From Candidatus Roseilinea sp. (GTDB taxonomy: Bacteria > Chloroflexota > Anaerolineae > J036 > Brachytrichaceae): a DNA stretch of 64,000 nucleotides. Positions 49,742 to 59,038 of the stretch are shown here, in pieces; within the stretch, counting starts at the first letter, position 1, and the number at the start of each line of letters is the position of its first letter. The DNA lies in contig BPHV01000002.1 of assembly GCA_026003755.1 (NCBI GenBank), positions 248,001-312,000 of the forward strand, read 5' to 3'. The notes under the pieces are model-generated. The model made no database searches. It was not told where the DNA came from and saw nothing but the letters and a program-made list of their open reading frames with translations. A program made the position numbers and the translations under genes.

Positions 49742-52654
49742 ATGAATGGGCCTTCTATGCGTCGAGAATCTGGTTCGAACGCCTCGGGCGCTTCAGATCC
49801 CGGTTTGTCAGGCTTTACCGAGACGCCGGTCATTGACCGTATTCCCAAGCTAACCAACAGAAGGCAGCGCAAGCCGCCGCGCCCAACCCGTGAAACCCCA
49901 CGCACGCAGTTCTTGCTGCCGACGACGCGCGCGGGCTGGCTCAAAGCGATGGGCATTGCGCTGGGCGCGGTCCTGGCTGTGGGCGCCGCGCTCGTAGGCC
50001 TGCACCGAATCGGCGCCAATGGCTGCAGCGAATTCACCACCGAGCGGACGGCGGTGGCTGCCGAAGGCTTTCAGATTCGCGTGATGCCGAGCGACTTGAC
50101 CGGCAGCTTCGGCGTGAAATTGGGCGTCTTGTCGTTGGCCGACTTCACCGCTGCGTCCCGCGACGCCGAGCTTCAGGCTGCCGCTTCCAGCTTGCCATCT
50201 GGGTTAACGCTCGTGCGCGACCCGATCAGGGTCACAACCTGCAGCGCCGACCCCCGACTGGCGACGCTGCGCATGAGCATCCCGCCCGAGGTGGAAGCGG
50301 ACGCGAGTTTGGATTTGTATGGCTGGGACAGCCGAGCGCGCACATGGGCGTGGCTCGGCGGCGATTTGGATGCAGCGTCGCGATCCGTTGTGGCGCAGGT
50401 GTCCCGCGTGCCTTCGCTGGTGGCGCTGATGAAAGTGGCCCCCATTCCGCCTTCGCTCAGCATCGAACTGCCGCCGGCGCCCCGTGATCCGGCAGCGATG
50501 GTCCGGTCTAGCCCGCCCGGCGCCCAGATCGTCTATGCCGCCGGCCTCTATCTGGGCGACCGCAGCAGCATCGTCGGCGACCCAGGCAGGTTGCTGCGGC
50601 CGAGCGACGCGCCCCGGAGGGTCATCCCCGCCGTGCGCAACTGGGGCGCACAAGGCGAAGTCAACCGCACGCTGCTGCGCACGATGCTGGCCAGCCAAGC
50701 AAGCCGCACCGCGCATGTGAAAGCGCTGCTGCGCCTGGTCGAGGCCGGCGGCTTTGAAGGTGTGCAGATAGACTACCGCGGCGTAGAAGCGGCGCAGCGC
50801 GACGCCTTCTCGCAATTGATCGAGCAGCTCAGCGCACGTTTGGCTGAGCGCGGCAAGACCCTCCACGTCGCCATCCCCGCCCCTGCGCTCACCGACTCGA
50901 GCGGTGTGTTTGACTCATCGGGCTATGACCTGCATCGGATCGGCCAAGCCGCTGCGTGGGTGCAGCTCGATTTGAGCACCAACCCCGAGGTGGGGTACAC
51001 CGACCGGTTGGATCCGTTGATGGCGTGGGCGGTGGGCCGCGTGGATCGCCGCAAACTGCAGGTGATCCTCCCGACCCTGGGTGTTCAGAAGGACGCCAAC
51101 GGGCGGGTGAGGCTGATCGGCCTGGAGGAGGCGCTCGCCGGTTTGGGTGGGCTGCGGACTGTAGCGCCGGCCGTCGCGCCTGGGGCCAGCGTCCGGGTGT
51201 GGTGGAGCGGCGATGTTGAACCCGCGGATGTGCGCTACGACCCGATCAGTCAGGTCTACTCCTACAGCTACGTGGACGAACGCGGCATTCAGCAGACGGT
51301 GTGGCTGAGCACCGCTGCCAGCTTGAAGCGCGCGCTGGAGCGCCTCAGTCGGCACAATATTCGCGGCGTCACGCTGCGCGGGTTGATGCACCCCGGCAAC
51401 GACGACGGCGTGATGCAGATTGTGGACGGCTTCGCGCGCGGCGATCTGGCATCGGTGCAGGCGCCAGAACCAGTGCTCAAGCTGGCGTTCGGCGCCGGCA
51501 CGCCGTTTAGCTTTCCCCTCGGCCAGAGCCCAGACGCGATGATCGTGCAAGCCCCCGGCGGCGAGGGGCAGTATGAGATCGCTTCTGTGTTTCAAAGCGC
51601 GCGGACCGTCACGTTGAACCCGATGCGCGTGTCGGTCTCTCGAGATGCGCCCGCTGCCGCAGGCGGCGCGGAGGCGGCATCTGTGGCGTCTCAGGATGCT
51701 GCGCCCCCCATGCCTGGCGTGAACGCCGAGCGATTCGAGCTGGGCGGCCACGTCAACGACCTCATTCACGCCGCGCAGATGAAGACCGCGGGCATGACCT
51801 GGGCGCGCACAGAGGTGCGCGGCGAAGCATGGCCCGAAGCGTTCATCGCCGAAGCTAAGGCCAAAGGGTTGAAAGTGCTCGTCACCGCTATCGGCGACCG
51901 CAACCGCGTGATGGATATTGCTTACCGCGATCAATGGGCGCAATACCTGGGCAAAATCGCTGCTGCCGGCGCGGACGCGATCGAGGTATGGAGCGAGCCG
52001 AACTATAAGGCGGAATGGCCGGCCGGTCAGATCAACGGCGCGTCTTACGCCGACCTGTTGAAGCGCGCTTACTTTGCCATCAAACAGGCCAACCCCAACA
52101 CGCTGGTGATCAGCGCCGGACTGGCGCAGACATCGGGCGTGTTTGCCGGCGGGTGCGCGGAGGACGGCTGCGATGAACTGGCCTTCCTCAACCAGATGGC
52201 CGCCGAGCAAGCTCAGGATTACATGGACTGTGTGGGCATCCACTACACCTCCGGCTTTCAGTCGCCCAGCACCGTAGGCCCGCTCCATTACTCTCAGTAC
52301 TATGAGCCGTTGCGCAACGCGCACTATGGCGCGTTCAACGGCGCCAAGCCGGTGTGCTTTACGGCGCTGGGCTACGTGACGGGCGAGGGGTTCCCCTCGG
52401 GCATGCCGGCCAAGTATTCGTTTGCCGCAGGCACGACATTGGCCGATCATGCGGCATGGTTGGCCGAAGCGGCGAAGCTCTCCAAAGCAAGCGGCAAGGT
52501 GCGTTTGATGATCGTGTGGAACGTGGACGCGACCGAGTGGACCGCGGATGATCCTTCCCGAAACATCGAAGGGGATCCTCAGGCAGGCTACGCCATGATT
52601 CGACCCGATGGCACGTGCCCGGCTTGCGAAACATTGCGCAGCGTCATGAAATGA
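49742..52654 (+). CDS. Membrane-anchored double glycosidase-like protein, probably catalytically inactive
   Basis: A 970-residue protein. Residues 1-66 basic cytoplasmic region, 67-87 membrane anchor, about 260-565 a GH18-like (YaaH-type) barrel, 660-970 a clan GH-A-type barrel. In the GH18-like part GVQIDYRGV (340-348) has Arg345 where the catalytic Glu is expected. In the GH-A-like part acid/base Glu752 is kept (VWSEPN), but the nucleophile site reads FTALGY, Ala875 replacing the Glu found in its two downstream paralogues (VTEFGW, VLEFGW). It may bind glycans rather than cleave them. Its stop overlaps the next start as ATGA. Confidence 0.72.
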   Translation: MNGPSMRRESGSNASGASDPGLSGFTETPVIDRIPKLTNRRQRKPPRPTRETPRTQFLLPTTRAGWLKAMGIALGAVLAVGAALVGLHRIGANGCSEFTTERTAVAAEGFQIRVMPSDLTGSFGVKLGVLSLADFTAASRDAELQAAASSLPSGLTLVRDPIRVTTCSADPRLATLRMSIPPEVEADASLDLYGWDSRARTWAWLGGDLDAASRSVVAQVSRVPSLVALMKVAPIPPSLSIELPPAPRDPAAMVRSSPPGAQIVYAAGLYLGDRSSIVGDPGRLLRPSDAPRRVIPAVRNWGAQGEVNRTLLRTMLASQASRTAHVKALLRLVEAGGFEGVQIDYRGVEAAQRDAFSQLIEQLSARLAERGKTLHVAIPAPALTDSSGVFDSSGYDLHRIGQAAAWVQLDLSTNPEVGYTDRLDPLMAWAVGRVDRRKLQVILPTLGVQKDANGRVRLIGLEEALAGLGGLRTVAPAVAPGASVRVWWSGDVEPADVRYDPISQVYSYSYVDERGIQQTVWLSTAASLKRALERLSRHNIRGVTLRGLMHPGNDDGVMQIVDGFARGDLASVQAPEPVLKLAFGAGTPFSFPLGQSPDAMIVQAPGGEGQYEIASVFQSARTVTLNPMRVSVSRDAPAAAGGAEAASVASQDAAPPMPGVNAERFELGGHVNDLIHAAQMKTAGMTWARTEVRGEAWPEAFIAEAKAKGLKVLVTAIGDRNRVMDIAYRDQWAQYLGKIAAAGADAIEVWSEPNYKAEWPAGQINGASYADLLKRAYFAIKQANPNTLVISAGLAQTSGVFAGGCAEDGCDELAFLNQMAAEQAQDYMDCVGIHYTSGFQSPSTVGPLHYSQYYEPLRNAHYGAFNGAKPVCFTALGYVTGEGFPSGMPAKYSFAAGTTLADHAAWLAEAAKLSKASGKVRLMIVWNVDATEWTADDPSRNIEGDPQAGYAMIRPDGTCPACETLRSVMK

Positions 52655-54090
52655 GCCGATACACCTTCAACTCCAAGCTCGACCCCAGCCGGGAACGCAA
52701 TCGCCGTTTGCTCATCAGCATGATAGCATTAGGCATGGCCGCATTGTTCGCCCTGGCGCTGCTTGGCTTCGGCATCTGCCTGTTGACCGGCGGATGCGCG
52801 ATCGGCGGCGCGCAGGTGGCCGAGGAACCCACGCCGTTCGTCCCAGAGGTGACCATCTTTGCGCCGCAGGTCACACCGCCGACGGGCGCAGTTCCGGCCA
52901 ACGCGGCGCCGCCGCTCACCGCAACCATGGACCCGCGCGGGAAGATCGAAGGCATTGACGACTTCGTTTGCCCCAACCCGCGCCCAGCGCCGGCTCGGTT
53001 CGGTTACGGCATCCAGAGCAACTGGCCGGTGGGCGACATCGGCCTGTTCAACTCCATCATGGCTGAGCAACTGAAGATGGACTGGACGAAGGCGCAGATT
53101 CGCTGGACGGACTTTGAGCCCAACGGCCGCGGTCAATACGCGCTATACAAGTGGCAATTGCTGGATGCCTTTACTGCCGACGCCAACAAGAAAGGCTTGC
53201 ACATCTTGTTCGGCGTGCTCGATGCGCCGGCATGGTCGCGCCCCCAAAACGCCAACCCCGCGCGTCCGGACCTGCTCGGCCCACCGGATAACTACGAGGA
53301 CGCGCGCATCTTCATCGAGAAGCTGCTTGCTCGCTACAAGGGCTGTGTGCAGGCCGTCGAGGTATGGAACGAGATGAACCTTGACCGCGAGTGGACAGTC
53401 GCCTCTCGGCAGATCAAGGCCAGCGATTATGTTGCCTTCCTGGATGCAGTCGTGCCTACCATCCGCGCCATTGACCCGAGCATCATCGTGCTGATGGGCG
53501 CGCTCTCGCCAACCGGCGCGAACATCACTCAAGATGGCGTGATGCAGGTGGTGGACGATCTGACCTACATGGATCAGTTCGTCGCTGCCGGCGGCCCGGC
53601 TCGCGTGGACTGCATCGGCGTGCACTTGAACGGCTACAACCTGCCGCCCGACAAAGAGTGGAACGAAGGCTACAACGATCCCACGGCGACCTTCCGCGGC
53701 CCGTTCGACTCGCCTCACCCGTCGTGGTCATTCAAGAGCACGATGCGTTTGTATCACGAGAAAACGCAAAAACCACTGTGTGTGACCGAATTCGGCTGGG
53801 CTTCGATGGAGAACCTCAGGCGCTCTGATGGGTCGCCGGTGCAAGGCGCGCCGCCCGGGTTCGGCTTCGCGCTCGACAATACCGAGCAAGAGCAAGCTGA
53901 CTGGATCGTGCAAGGCTTCCAGATCATGCGCGATAGCGGCTACGTCAAGTTCGCCATCGTCTTCAACCTAGACTACATTCAGAAAGTGGGCGGTGAGCCG
54001 GATCAAGAGAACGTCGCGCCGTATAGCATTACGCGGCGTGATGGGTCGCCGCGCCCGGCTTTTGAGGCGCTGAAGGCCATGCCGCGCTAG
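52651..54090 (+). CDS. Clan GH-A glycoside hydrolase-like protein, membrane anchored
   Basis: 479 residues. A single membrane segment (20-47) is followed by a Pro/Thr-rich stalk (55-105) and a (beta/alpha)8-type domain resembling GH39/GH5-like cellulase-fold proteins. Catalytic candidates are both present: acid/base Glu241 in VEVWNEMNL and nucleophile Glu380 in LCVTEFGW. FNLDYIQ and the C-terminal RPAFEALKAMPR match its paralogue at 54127. Translationally coupled to the preceding gene by an ATGA overlap. Substrate unknown; likely an outside-facing polysaccharide enzyme. Confidence 0.8.
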   Translation: MSRYTFNSKLDPSRERNRRLLISMIALGMAALFALALLGFGICLLTGGCAIGGAQVAEEPTPFVPEVTIFAPQVTPPTGAVPANAAPPLTATMDPRGKIEGIDDFVCPNPRPAPARFGYGIQSNWPVGDIGLFNSIMAEQLKMDWTKAQIRWTDFEPNGRGQYALYKWQLLDAFTADANKKGLHILFGVLDAPAWSRPQNANPARPDLLGPPDNYEDARIFIEKLLARYKGCVQAVEVWNEMNLDREWTVASRQIKASDYVAFLDAVVPTIRAIDPSIIVLMGALSPTGANITQDGVMQVVDDLTYMDQFVAAGGPARVDCIGVHLNGYNLPPDKEWNEGYNDPTATFRGPFDSPHPSWSFKSTMRLYHEKTQKPLCVTEFGWASMENLRRSDGSPVQGAPPGFGFALDNTEQEQADWIVQGFQIMRDSGYVKFAIVFNLDYIQKVGGEPDQENVAPYSITRRDGSPRPAFEALKAMPR

Positions 54091-54126
54091 CCCGCCGGCT
54101 TATCTTCAGACCGGCTGACAACAACG

Positions 54127-55281
54127 ATGAGACGAGCACGCCGGGCTGCCTGGATGGCCGTTGTGGCGCTGGCAACCGCATGCGCAGCGCCGAATGCCAT
54201 GCGCCCGCCGCAGCAAGCCGAGTCGGCCCGGCCTGTCACGCCGCCGCGCCGGGTCGAGTCGCCCGGCTATGGCTTTGAAGCCTATCTGTGGTGGAAGCCG
54301 GAGATCGCCACGCGCGACTTGGGGCTGATTCGCGAGGCCGGCTTTCAGTGGGTCAAACAGACCTTCGCCTGGCGGGACATCGAGATCAGGAAAGGCGCAT
54401 ACGACTGGAGCCGCGCCGATCAGGTTGTGTTCCTGGTGACGGAGGTCTTCACGCGCAATTTGATCGCACGGCTGGATCGCGAGCCGTACTGGGACCGTCA
54501 CGACTACCCGCTTCATCAGGGCATTGCCGCCGGACCGCCGCGCAACCTTCAGCACTTCTTCGACTTCTGCGCCGCCATCGCCGCGCGCTACAAGGGCAAG
54601 ATTGCCGCGTATCAGGTCTGGAACGAGCCGAACTTGGCGCGCGAGTGGGGCGGCATGCCCCCCGATCCGCGCGCCTATGTCGAGATGTTGAAGGGATGCT
54701 ACCTCGCCATTAAGCGAGCCGACCCCGATGCGCTCGTGATCAGCGCCGGCCTAGCCCCCACCGGCAATGGCCCACCATCGGCCATGCCGGACGATCAGTT
54801 CCTCATCGCGATGTACAAAGCCGGCGCGGCGCCCTACTTCGACCTGTTGGGCGTGCACGCGCCCGGCTTCCGCGCTGCGCCGGAGACGCCGCCTGGCATG
54901 GCCGTCAGCATCCCCGAACTGGGCGGGCAGCGTTTCTTCGCCTTTCGCCGCGTCGAGGACTTGCGGGCGATCATGGAGCGTTTCGGCGATGGCGACAAGC
55001 AAGTGGCCGTGCTCGAGTTCGGCTGGACCACCGATCCGGTCAACATCAACTACGCCTGGTTCGCCATAGACGAGCAGTTGAAGGCGGATTACATGGTGCG
55101 CGCCTTTCGCTGGGCCAAGCACAATTGGCAGCCATGGATCGGCCCGATGATCGCCCTCTCCATCCCACAGTTCGACTGGACGCCGCAGAACGAGCAGTAT
55201 TGGTGGGCCGTCGTGGATCCACACTACCCGGAGACTCGCACGCGCCCAGCTTACGAGGCGTTGAAGGCGATGGAGAAGTGA
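54127..55281 (+). CDS. Clan GH-A glycoside hydrolase-like lipoprotein
   Basis: 384 residues, third member of the tandem family. A short signal peptide with lipobox LATAC (Cys19) predicts lipid anchoring. The catalytic fold follows: QVWNEPNL with acid/base Glu167 and AVLEFGWTT with nucleophile Glu297. GVHAPGF and the end RPAYEALKAMEK match the other two. The three proteins differ in anchoring (two transmembrane, one lipoprotein) but share a domain, so duplication followed by specialisation is likely. Ends 6 bases before the methyltransferase gene. Confidence 0.8.
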   Translation: MRRARRAAWMAVVALATACAAPNAMRPPQQAESARPVTPPRRVESPGYGFEAYLWWKPEIATRDLGLIREAGFQWVKQTFAWRDIEIRKGAYDWSRADQVVFLVTEVFTRNLIARLDREPYWDRHDYPLHQGIAAGPPRNLQHFFDFCAAIAARYKGKIAAYQVWNEPNLAREWGGMPPDPRAYVEMLKGCYLAIKRADPDALVISAGLAPTGNGPPSAMPDDQFLIAMYKAGAAPYFDLLGVHAPGFRAAPETPPGMAVSIPELGGQRFFAFRRVEDLRAIMERFGDGDKQVAVLEFGWTTDPVNINYAWFAIDEQLKADYMVRAFRWAKHNWQPWIGPMIALSIPQFDWTPQNEQYWWAVVDPHYPETRTRPAYEALKAMEK

Positions 55282-55287
55282 TCTGCT

Positions 55288-56487
55288 ATGCTGGCGCGCG
55301 TGTTCGAAGTTCTGGACGGTGCGCCATCGCGCGAGGCATTCCGCCTGGCCGGTCGCGCCATCCCGCGCATCGTCGGCGAGTTCTGGACGGCCCGGCAGCG
55401 GCAGGCCTGTTCGCTCCATGAAATCTCGTATCGCGCCTGCTTCAAGCCACAGCTTCCGCGCTATTTCATCGAGCGACTGACCCGACCCGGCGACATCGTG
55501 TATGACCCGTTCAGCGGGCGTGGGACGACGGCGGTGGAGGCGGCCCTGTTGGGCCGGCGCGTCATCGCCAACGACGTGAACCCGCTCAGCGTCATCCTGA
55601 CCGCGCCGCGTTTGCGCCCGCCGACGCTTGAAGCGGCGGCCGACCGGCTGGCGCGCATCCCAAACGCCTTGCAGCGCGCCGAGGTTGACCTCTCGATGTT
55701 CTTCCATCCGGATACCGAGCGTGAGATCGTCGGTCTGCGCAGCTACCTGTCGGCGCGCTGCCAGGCCGGCGAGGAAGACGACGTAGACGCCTGGATCCGC
55801 ATGGTGGCGACCAACCGGCTGACCGGTCACTCGCGCGGCTTCTTCTCGGTCTACACGCTGCCGCCTAATCAGGCCGCCACTCCCGAGCGCCAGCGCCGCC
55901 TCAACGCTCGCTTGAATCAACAGCCCGAATACCGCGACACGCGGGCGATCATCTTGCGCAAGACGGCAAGCCTACTGCGGGGGCTGACCGAGGCGCAGCG
56001 CGCGAACCTGCGCGCTGCGGCCGAATCGGCGTTGCTGCTGACCTGCGACGCGCGCAACACGCCGGCCATACCGGACGGCAGTGTGCAGCTCACGGTGACT
56101 TCGCCGCCGTTTTTAGACGTGGTGCAATATGCCGCGGACAATTGGCTGCGCTGTTGGTTCAACGGCATCGTCGCCGATGAAATTGCGCGACGCATCACCC
56201 TGACGCGCACGCCCGAAGCCTGGGCTGCCGTGATGCAGGAGGTCTTCAAGGAGCTGTATCGCGTCACGCGACCGGGCGGCTGGGTGGCGTTCGAGGTAGG
56301 CGAGGTGCGCCGGGGGCGCGTGCGCTTGGATGAACACGTCGCCCCGCTCGGCGAAGCGGCCGGCTTCACCTGTGCGGCGATCCTGGTCAACCAGCAGCGC
56401 TTTACCAAGACCGCCCACATCTGGGGCGTGGCCAACAATGCCTGCGGCACGAACACCAACCGCATCGTAGTCTTTCGCAAGGCGTGA
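55288..56487 (+). CDS. DNA methyltransferase, candidate restriction-modification component
   Basis: 399-residue SAM-dependent DNA methyltransferase of the N4-cytosine/N6-adenine type. Motif I is DPFSGRGTT (residues 73-81); motif IV is TSPPFLD (271-277), the SPPF form common in N4-cytosine enzymes. The order I before IV, with about 190 residues between them, suggests a target-recognition region in the middle. Further core segments are VIANDVNPLS (motif II-like) and RPGGWVAFEVGE. The gene is followed after 3 bases by a PD-(D/E)XK nuclease, the layout of a type II system. Recognition sequence unknown. Confidence 0.8.
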   Translation: MLARVFEVLDGAPSREAFRLAGRAIPRIVGEFWTARQRQACSLHEISYRACFKPQLPRYFIERLTRPGDIVYDPFSGRGTTAVEAALLGRRVIANDVNPLSVILTAPRLRPPTLEAAADRLARIPNALQRAEVDLSMFFHPDTEREIVGLRSYLSARCQAGEEDDVDAWIRMVATNRLTGHSRGFFSVYTLPPNQAATPERQRRLNARLNQQPEYRDTRAIILRKTASLLRGLTEAQRANLRAAAESALLLTCDARNTPAIPDGSVQLTVTSPPFLDVVQYAADNWLRCWFNGIVADEIARRITLTRTPEAWAAVMQEVFKELYRVTRPGGWVAFEVGEVRRGRVRLDEHVAPLGEAAGFTCAAILVNQQRFTKTAHIWGVANNACGTNTNRIVVFRKA

Positions 56488-56490
56488 GCG

Positions 56491-57021
56491 ATGCCGAAGG
56501 CGGAAGCTTTCGTTCAGGTCGTGATTGACGCTGAGATGCGCGAACGTGCCCGGCGTATAGCTGCTGAGCGCCAGATTCAGCGCACCCGCGCCTCGCCGGT
56601 GGATGCGTATGTTGGCGCGTTAGGTGAATTGGTGTGGGCTAAGCTGCGCTATGGAGAAGTCGGCCGGCGTTGTGTCTTGCTGGGCGCCAAAGGCCAGGTG
56701 GACGACATTAGCCCCAAAGCTCAGATCGAGATCAAGACGTCCAAGACCGCAGTTCATGAGGGCGCTCACTTGATGGTGCGCGAAGGCTACGCGCGCGCTC
56801 GGCAACCGACCGCGTACGTTCTGGTGTTGATCCCCGAAGGGCAAGCTGATTTCGAAGAGAAAGTTGCGTTCGTGTGCGGTTGGGCGACGCACGAGGAGGT
56901 GCTGGCCGGCCAGCTAAAGGAGCGGCGATCACACAAGACCGGCAGCGCGCAAGGTTACCGGTGCTATGAGATTGCCGCGCGCGACTTGCACCCGATCAAG
57001 AAGCTGCTCGCAGCGCTGTGA
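56491..57021 (+). CDS. PD-(D/E)XK nuclease-like protein, putative restriction endonuclease
   Basis: 176 residues, no overall family recognised. It shows a plausible nuclease core: Glu46 in ALGELVWAKL, Asp71/Asp72 in QVDDISPKA, and Glu80-x-Lys82 in IEIKTSK, i.e. the E...D...ExK arrangement. The region RARQPTAYVLVLIP is the expected following strand. The N-terminal helix DAEMRERARRIAAERQIQRTRAS may bind DNA. Start ATG 56491 is 3 bases after the methyltransferase stop. Small size and pairing fit a type II restriction enzyme; activity is not shown. Confidence 0.65.
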   Translation: MPKAEAFVQVVIDAEMRERARRIAAERQIQRTRASPVDAYVGALGELVWAKLRYGEVGRRCVLLGAKGQVDDISPKAQIEIKTSKTAVHEGAHLMVREGYARARQPTAYVLVLIPEGQADFEEKVAFVCGWATHEEVLAGQLKERRSHKTGSAQGYRCYEIAARDLHPIKKLLAAL

Positions 57022-57053
57022 TGCGCGGGCAGTAGATGCCGTCGCCTGGCGAG

Positions 57054-57608
57054 CTAGCGCAACTTCTTAATCTCCTCATCGAGTTGAGCCATGCGGCCTT
57101 CAACGCTGTCTTTGAAGCGGGCTAGCGCCTCGGAGAAGGCATCGGTCGCCGCCAGCAGCTCGTTGGCCATTTGGCCGGGCGACTTGAGGTTGAGCGGGTT
57201 GGCGAGGTCGGGCAGCGGGTCGAAACCGACAAATGCGCCGTCGGCGTCGCGCGTAGCCAAGCGCACGCCGACGATGGCGTCGCGGTTGATCGGCCCGTAG
57301 ATGTGCGGGAAGCGCGGCGCACCGTCCGGCGCGGTGTCGCTGACGGCTGCTTCTGGTGGGAGCGGATTGCCGCCCTGGGGTGGGGCCGGGGCTTCCCAGC
57401 GCACCTCGCTGGTTAGGCGCGCCTCATCAATTTCCAAGACGACGAATGCGCCTGGCTGGTCCTTGTAGAAGGCGTTGGCGATGCGCAGCAGGAGATCGTC
57501 ACCTTGCGTCGCATGGATGAAGCCCTCGCGCGCCAAACCGCGGGCGCGGTAGGGTTGGTCGGCGGGTGTGGCTTCCCAATCGGCGCGCGGGGCGAGGTGC
57601 AGAATCAT
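57054..57608 (-). CDS. DUF952 family protein with C-terminal coiled extension
   Basis: 184 residues. The DUF952 core (1-125) is clear: MILHLAPRADWEAT, YRARGLAREGFIHATQGDDLLLRIANAFY, VVLEIDEARLTSEVRWE and FPHIYGPINRDAIVGV. Characterised function is lacking for this family. The last ~45 residues (ELLAATDAFSEALARFKDSVE and following) add a helical, probably coiled-coil tail not found in most members. Its ATG overlaps the tatC stop by four bases (ATGA). Confidence 0.85.
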   Translation of the reverse strand: MILHLAPRADWEATPADQPYRARGLAREGFIHATQGDDLLLRIANAFYKDQPGAFVVLEIDEARLTSEVRWEAPAPPQGGNPLPPEAAVSDTAPDGAPRFPHIYGPINRDAIVGVRLATRDADGAFVGFDPLPDLANPLNLKSPGQMANELLAATDAFSEALARFKDSVEGRMAQLDEEIKKLR

Positions 57609-58396
57609 GTGGCGTCCCTCAGCTTTTCTTCTGGGTCGAGCATGGCCGGCACGGTGGCATTCCGGCGGGCGAGATAGGCCATCACGATGCTGAGCCCGTA
57701 AAGCAGCAACAACGGCACCATGACGATGCTCATGTTGATGGGATCGGGCGTCGGCGTGATGAGCGCGGCCAGCACGGCGACGATCACCACCGCCCAGCGC
57801 CAATGCCGCTTGAGCACCTTGGCGTTGATCACGTTGGCCTTGGCCAAAATGAAGATGATCAACGGCATCTCGAACGCGACCCCCATCCAGAACATCACGC
57901 CGGCGACGAAGGGAATGTAGTCGTCCGGCGTCAGTGCGACGTTGAAGACGCTGGGGAAGATGCCGGTGAGGAAGCCCACCGCCGCCGGCAGCATGACGAA
58001 AAACGCGAACGTCGCGCCCATGATGAACAGGCCAAATCCGAACGGCAGGCCGATGAGAATCCAGCGTTTCTCGTGGGGCAGCAAGCCGGGGAAGACGAAG
58101 GCCAGGATCTGATACAAGATGACCGGCAGGGCCAGGATGGCGCCGGCGGTCACCGACACGGTGAACACGTTGGTCAGCGGCGAGGTCGGGCTGGTCACCA
58201 GAAGCTGCTTAGCCGGGCCGTAGGGCGCGAGCAGGACTTTCAAAATCTGCTCCGCGAAGGCCAGCCCGACCGCCGTGCCCACGGCCAGGGCGATCACCGA
58301 CTTGAGCAGCCGATCGCGCAGTTCGCGCACGTGCTCGAGGAGGGTCATGCCCTCTTCTTCTTGGAGTTCACCCATCGGTTGAACGTTTTGCGCCAT
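57605..58396 (-). CDS. tatC: Sec-independent protein translocase TatC
   Basis: Core receptor of the twin-arginine translocase, six transmembrane helices, 263 residues. Family signatures: MTLLEHVRELRDRLLKSVIAL (signal-peptide binding, with conserved Glu and Arg), LALPVILYQILAFVFPGLLPHEKR, FGVAFEMP-like MGVAFEMPLIIF, and ITPTPDPINMSIVMVPLLLLYG. Its likely substrates include the Rieske protein of this window in some bacteria, but that is general knowledge. Between tatA/B and the DUF952 gene on the same strand. Confidence 0.97.
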   Translation of the reverse strand: MAQNVQPMGELQEEEGMTLLEHVRELRDRLLKSVIALAVGTAVGLAFAEQILKVLLAPYGPAKQLLVTSPTSPLTNVFTVSVTAGAILALPVILYQILAFVFPGLLPHEKRWILIGLPFGFGLFIMGATFAFFVMLPAAVGFLTGIFPSVFNVALTPDDYIPFVAGVMFWMGVAFEMPLIIFILAKANVINAKVLKRHWRWAVVIVAVLAALITPTPDPINMSIVMVPLLLLYGLSIVMAYLARRNATVPAMLDPEEKLRDAT

Positions 58397-58426
58397 GCGC
58401 CTGCCTCAAGCCGTAGTTATACACGA

Positions 58427-59038
58427 TCACCCGCGCCAGGGGTTGTCGTCGTCCAGGCGATCGGTGCGGATCGTCGCGCCGACCGAGGCCCAGGGATTGT
58501 CATCCGGCAGTTCGATCGCGATCGGGTTCTCGGAGGTGGGCGGGGGCGGCAGCACAGTGCGCGCGCCATTCGAGATGTTGGCGGGTCGCTCGGTCGGGTC
58601 GGCGTGGGACGCCGAGGGCTGCATTGCAAAGTGCGTTGGCGCAGGCAGCGGAGTGGGTGTGTTCGAGGGGGCGGCGGCGCTGTTCGGGCCGTTGGTCGCT
58701 ACCGGCAGGGACGGCGCGCTCGGCGGTGGGTTCAGGCTGGCGGCCCTGCTGATGTCGTCGGCGTAAGGCTGCAGGATGGCGCGCAGGTCGGCTGCTTCGC
58801 GGATGGCCGCCACCTCGCGGCGGATTTCACGGGTTACCTCATCAAGGTCCTGGGCGATGGGTTGCAGTTCGCCTTTGAACTCCTGGGTGAAGGCGATGTA
58901 CGCCTCGCGCAGGCGGCGCAGGGCAGCGCCCAGGCCGCGCGTAAACTCCGGCAAGCGCTCCGGCCCGAACACGAGGAGGATCAGGATCAAGATGAACAGC
59001 ACCTCCAGCGGGCCGATGCCGAGAATCGTTCCGTTCAT
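58427..59038 (-). CDS. Twin-arginine translocase TatA/TatB-type subunit
   Basis: 203 residues. One N-terminal helix (ILGIGPLEVLFILILILLVFGPERLPEF), the hinge FGPERLP and an amphipathic helix define the TatA/B family. The long acidic/helical stretch (RREVAAIREAADLRAIL) and a Pro/Ala/Ser-rich tail ending in DDDNPWRG resemble TatB more than TatA. Two DNPW repeats close the protein. ATG overlaps the nusB stop as ATGA. No separate second TatA/B gene is seen nearby, so this may serve both roles. Confidence 0.88.
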   Translation of the reverse strand: MNGTILGIGPLEVLFILILILLVFGPERLPEFTRGLGAALRRLREAYIAFTQEFKGELQPIAQDLDEVTREIRREVAAIREAADLRAILQPYADDISRAASLNPPPSAPSLPVATNGPNSAAAPSNTPTPLPAPTHFAMQPSASHADPTERPANISNGARTVLPPPPTSENPIAIELPDDNPWASVGATIRTDRLDDDNPWRG

